Below, in pieces: positions 35,780-38,833 of a stretch of DNA of 38,833 bases. The stretch's first letter is position 1, and the number at the start of each line of letters is the position of its first letter. The notes under the pieces were generated by a model. The model was given only the letters and a program-made list of their open reading frames with translations, did not search any database and was not told the origin of the DNA. A program made the position numbers and the translations under genes. The DNA lies in contig JAURYA010000060.1 of NCBI GenBank assembly GCA_030654155.1, positions 1 through 38,833 of the forward strand, written 5' to 3'. Source of the stretch: Sulfurimonas sp. GTDB taxonomy: Bacteria > Campylobacterota > Campylobacteria > Campylobacterales > Sulfurimonadaceae.

Positions 35780-37540
35780 TTACAGCAGCGAACTCATTGA
35801 GATATGGTTGATATCTTGCTTTGCAACTTTTTTTTGAATAGATAAAATTTCGTTAATATTGCCAATATTTTTTCTACATTTTGCATTATGCAGAATAACC
35901 AAAGAAGCACTGGTACTCAACAGATCAAATTTTTTCATATTTCCATCTCTGTCCTTGGTAGATATAAACCCGCTCTGCTTATCTTCTTTAGAGTAAAGTT
36001 CTCTTGCATCATCTTTAAATTTTGTGAGTATATTAAAGATTTTTTTTATATATTTTGTTTCATTATTCTCATTAAATTCTACGCCGATAAAAAAGTCATC
36101 ACCCCCGATATGGGCTTTGAAAAACTCTTGAGGGAGATTTTTTCTTAATATATCTGCAAAAAGCATAATAGCTCTATCTCCGTTTCTAAATCCGTAAACA
36201 TCATTAAATGCCTTAAAATTGTCCAAATCAAAATAGCATAAAATGTAGTTGTTTTTGCTTGCGGCTATTACTGAGAGATACTCTTCAATCATAATATTTC
36301 CGGGAAGTTTTGTTAATGGATTTTGCTCTCTTGCATAGATGAGATTTTGCTCATTCATAATGGAAATAATTGCTCTGGCAGATAAAAATCCGCAATACTT
36401 TGAGTTGTTTGTTAAAATAATGCCGACAGAATCGGGATTATTTGAAAAAAGCTCAATTATAGTCGACATGTTGCAGGTTATCTCTGTAATACCGCAAGGC
36501 TGGATAAGGTTTTTGAGTTTAAGTTTTCTTGTGCCGTTGTTGAGCATTAATGACCTGCCGTAAGGCGAATATATGAACTCTTTTATTTTATTTTCCTGTA
36601 AAATTCCCATAGGCTCATTGTTGGAGTTTACAATAGTTACAACTTCAGTTTGCGGATTTTTTTGAAAATATTCTACAACAAGATTCATGTTAGTATCAAG
36701 AAACATAGGAGCTGTTTTGTCTAGATGTGTCTCTATTTTGCAACTGCTGTCAGTAGCCCTTTTTTCATTCTTTAAGATGTCAATAACGTGAGGATACTCT
36801 TTTAATATCTCCGCAGATTGAACGGTCGGTTTTTGTACAAAATAGCCCTGAACCAGATGGCAACCTATATCTCTGCATGCAAAGAGCTCCTCTTTTGTCT
36901 CAACGCCCTCTGCTATAACCTTTATGCCGAGTTGAATAGCCAAATGTGTAATGCTTCTGCTCATTATCTTTTTTTTGATATTCGTGTCTATATCGCTTAG
37001 AAAAAATCTATCTATTTTTATGACGTCAGGCTTGGAGTCATAGAGAAGCTTGTAGCCTGAGTGGCCTACGCCAAAATCATCAATGGCGATGCAGAAGTTT
37101 TCTTCTTTATAGTGAGCGAGAACCTCTTGCATTCGCAAAGTGTTGGAGATTTCATGCCTCTCCGAAATTTCAAAACAGATACTGTTCTTGTCCACTCCGT
37201 AGCGTTTTAAAAGTTTGTTCGTGTTTCCATGCTTGAAATTTGGCATGTCAAGAAGTCTATTGTCAAGGTTGTAAAAGAGTTTGATATCTTCATAGCCTTC
37301 AATAGTTATGAATTTTTTTAGAGCTTTTTTTCTAAGTTTGATATCAAAAGAGTAGAGCAGGTTGTCTCTGTACACTTCGTCAAACAGCTCAAAAATAGAG
37401 CTAAAGCCTACATCTTGGTAGTTTCTAAGAAGTGCTTCAACCCCAAAAATTTTACCTGTATGGATGTTTAAAATCGGTTGAAATGCAACATCTAGAATTT
37501 TTAAGTTGTTTATCCATTTTTTTGGCAGATTATTTTTCAT
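35780..37540 (-). CDS. EAL-CBS-GGDEF protein
   Basis: 586 aa; EALLR, DDFGVGHSGYKLL, IKIDRFF, IAEGVET, QGYFVQKP; CBS-like pair in the middle; C-terminal IGGDDFFIGV. Confidence 0.9.
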   Translation of the reverse strand: MKNNLPKKWINNLKILDVAFQPILNIHTGKIFGVEALLRNYQDVGFSSIFELFDEVYRDNLLYSFDIKLRKKALKKFITIEGYEDIKLFYNLDNRLLDMPNFKHGNTNKLLKRYGVDKNSICFEISERHEISNTLRMQEVLAHYKEENFCIAIDDFGVGHSGYKLLYDSKPDVIKIDRFFLSDIDTNIKKKIMSRSITHLAIQLGIKVIAEGVETKEELFACRDIGCHLVQGYFVQKPTVQSAEILKEYPHVIDILKNEKRATDSSCKIETHLDKTAPMFLDTNMNLVVEYFQKNPQTEVVTIVNSNNEPMGILQENKIKEFIYSPYGRSLMLNNGTRKLKLKNLIQPCGITEITCNMSTIIELFSNNPDSVGIILTNNSKYCGFLSARAIISIMNEQNLIYAREQNPLTKLPGNIMIEEYLSVIAASKNNYILCYFDLDNFKAFNDVYGFRNGDRAIMLFADILRKNLPQEFFKAHIGGDDFFIGVEFNENNETKYIKKIFNILTKFKDDARELYSKEDKQSGFISTKDRDGNMKKFDLLSTSASLVILHNAKCRKNIGNINEILSIQKKVAKQDINHISMSSLL

Positions 37541-37580
37541 GGCATAATTTTAGTGCCAAATTATTTCATGAAGGTTACAA

Positions 37581-38833
37581 CTATTTTATTTGAAGTGAAA
37601 AAGTAGAGATAGTTCCATGCCCTATGCCATCGCTCTTTAGCGTGACATCTCCGCCTAAAATATTTGCCATTTTTTTACTAAGAGAGAGACCCAAACCTGT
37701 TCCTTTGTGGCTCTTTTGCATAACATTTTCGAGCTGGGTAAAGTCGTTAAAGAGGTGTTTCATATCATCCTCAGATATTCCGATACCGCTGTCTTTTACT
37801 TTTACATGTAGATTATGATTTTCGTTATATAGCTCTAGTTGTATGCTTCCCTGTTGAGTAAACTTTATGGCGTTGGAGATAAGATTTACCACAATCTGTT
37901 TAAACATCTGAGGGTCGGTTTGGTATTTTTTATTTTCAAAGTTATCAAATATAAAATCAAATTTGATATTTTTATCCTTCGCCAAAGGAGAGAGCATGTT
38001 GAGGCTGTTTTGAACTATATCTAAGATATTTACATTCTCAATATGTGCTTCCATCTTGCCGGCTTCAATCTTGGCTATGTCTAAAATCTCATTTATCATA
38101 CTAAGAAGATATTGGGCAGAGGATTCAATATTTCCAACTGTATCTTTTTGATCCTCATTCAGCTCTTCATACTCAATCATAAACTGCGCAAAACCTATAA
38201 TTGCATTTAGCGGAGTTCTAAGCTCATGCGACATGTTTGAGATAAATGCGGATTTTGCCTTTGACGCAGAGGTTGTTCTCTCGATTAGTCTGATTCTATC
38301 AAGCTGCAGTGTTATCATGGAAGCGATAGAGTTATAAAAATCCTGTTCATTTTTATCTTCAAAGCTCTCTATTCCAAGTTCAATGGAGCCGAAATATATC
38401 TTCTCATCATTCTCAAAATCACTCACATAAAGATTTGTGCACTCTTTGTCTGAAGCTCTATTTTGGTCTTTTGTAAAATGCAGATTCTCTTTATGTGTCA
38501 ATTTTTTTATCTCTTGCATAGAGACATCCATACACTCATCTTCGCTTTTTGTCTGAATGATGGTGTTGAAGACTTCGATTAGCTGAGTAAACCTTTTTAG
38601 TCTTAACTTATTTTCCTCTTCTAGCGTCTGAAGTGCGGAGTATGTGGTTTTTAGCATATTGTTAAAAGAGTGTGTGAGAGTGGCTATCTCATCCTGCGAA
38701 TTTACGTTTAACTGTGCGGAGTAGTTTTGCGTTTTGGTTATGTAGTCGGTTGTGGCTGTGAGCTCTTCGATCGGTTTTACAATATCTCTTGATTGTTTGA
38801 TAGACATATAGATAATCAGTATAAAAATAATAA
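37581..38833 (-). CDS. HAMP-containing sensor histidine kinase, 5' end outside the window
   Basis: HAMP (IVKPIEELTATTDYITKTQNYSAQLNVNSQDEIATLTHSFNNM), H-box FISNMSHELRTPLNAIIGFAQF, N/G boxes; hydrophobic residues continue off the edge. Confidence 0.9.
   Translation of the reverse strand, partial: IIFILIIYMSIKQSRDIVKPIEELTATTDYITKTQNYSAQLNVNSQDEIATLTHSFNNMLKTTYSALQTLEEENKLRLKRFTQLIEVFNTIIQTKSEDECMDVSMQEIKKLTHKENLHFTKDQNRASDKECTNLYVSDFENDEKIYFGSIELGIESFEDKNEQDFYNSIASMITLQLDRIRLIERTTSASKAKSAFISNMSHELRTPLNAIIGFAQFMIEYEELNEDQKDTVGNIESSAQYLLSMINEILDIAKIEAGKMEAHIENVNILDIVQNSLNMLSPLAKDKNIKFDFIFDNFENKKYQTDPQMFKQIVVNLISNAIKFTQQGSIQLELYNENHNLHVKVKDSGIGISEDDMKHLFNDFTQLENVMQKSHKGTGLGLSLSKKMANILGGDVTLKSDGIGHGTISTFSLQIK

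Noticed and set aside
1-38833. CRISPR arrays, tRNA/rRNA genes, complete IS elements, phage genes
   Set aside because: No spaced repeat array, cloverleaf sequence, transposase or integrase was seen in the ORF translations or intergenic gaps

Overview
Chromosomal window that looks like a Sulfurimonas-type Campylobacterota (epsilonproteobacterial) genome, judged from protein character and recalled gene order. It is mostly core genes: acpP-fabF-accA; rpe-trpF-exonuclease; a STAS/CheX-like + HDOD signalling pair; rpmB-small ORF-argJ; TRIC-like protein, gamma-carbonic anhydrase, ppk, lnt; yajC-secD-secF; a DUF302-like protein; leuS-lptE-GGDEF-folC-mfd; an orphan DUF4143-type AAA ATPase; a YmdB-type phosphoesterase; a two-component pair; dnaX; an EAL-CBS-GGDEF protein; and a histidine kinase cut by the window edge. 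I see no tRNA, rRNA, CRISPR array or complete transposon. Most interesting: (i) the secF 3' end, where four stem-loops abut one another and are bracketed by a 23-bp perfect direct repeat that re-encodes the SecF C-terminus; (ii) a translationally coupled redox operon encoding a three-heme peroxidase-like protein, a membrane-anchored five-heme cytochrome and a thioredoxin-like protein; (iii) a STAS/receiver-like/CheX fusion coupled to an HDOD gene; (iv) several extremely tight convergent gene junctions. None is proven to be a new system. No searches were run, so family names come from motif recognition in the translations.
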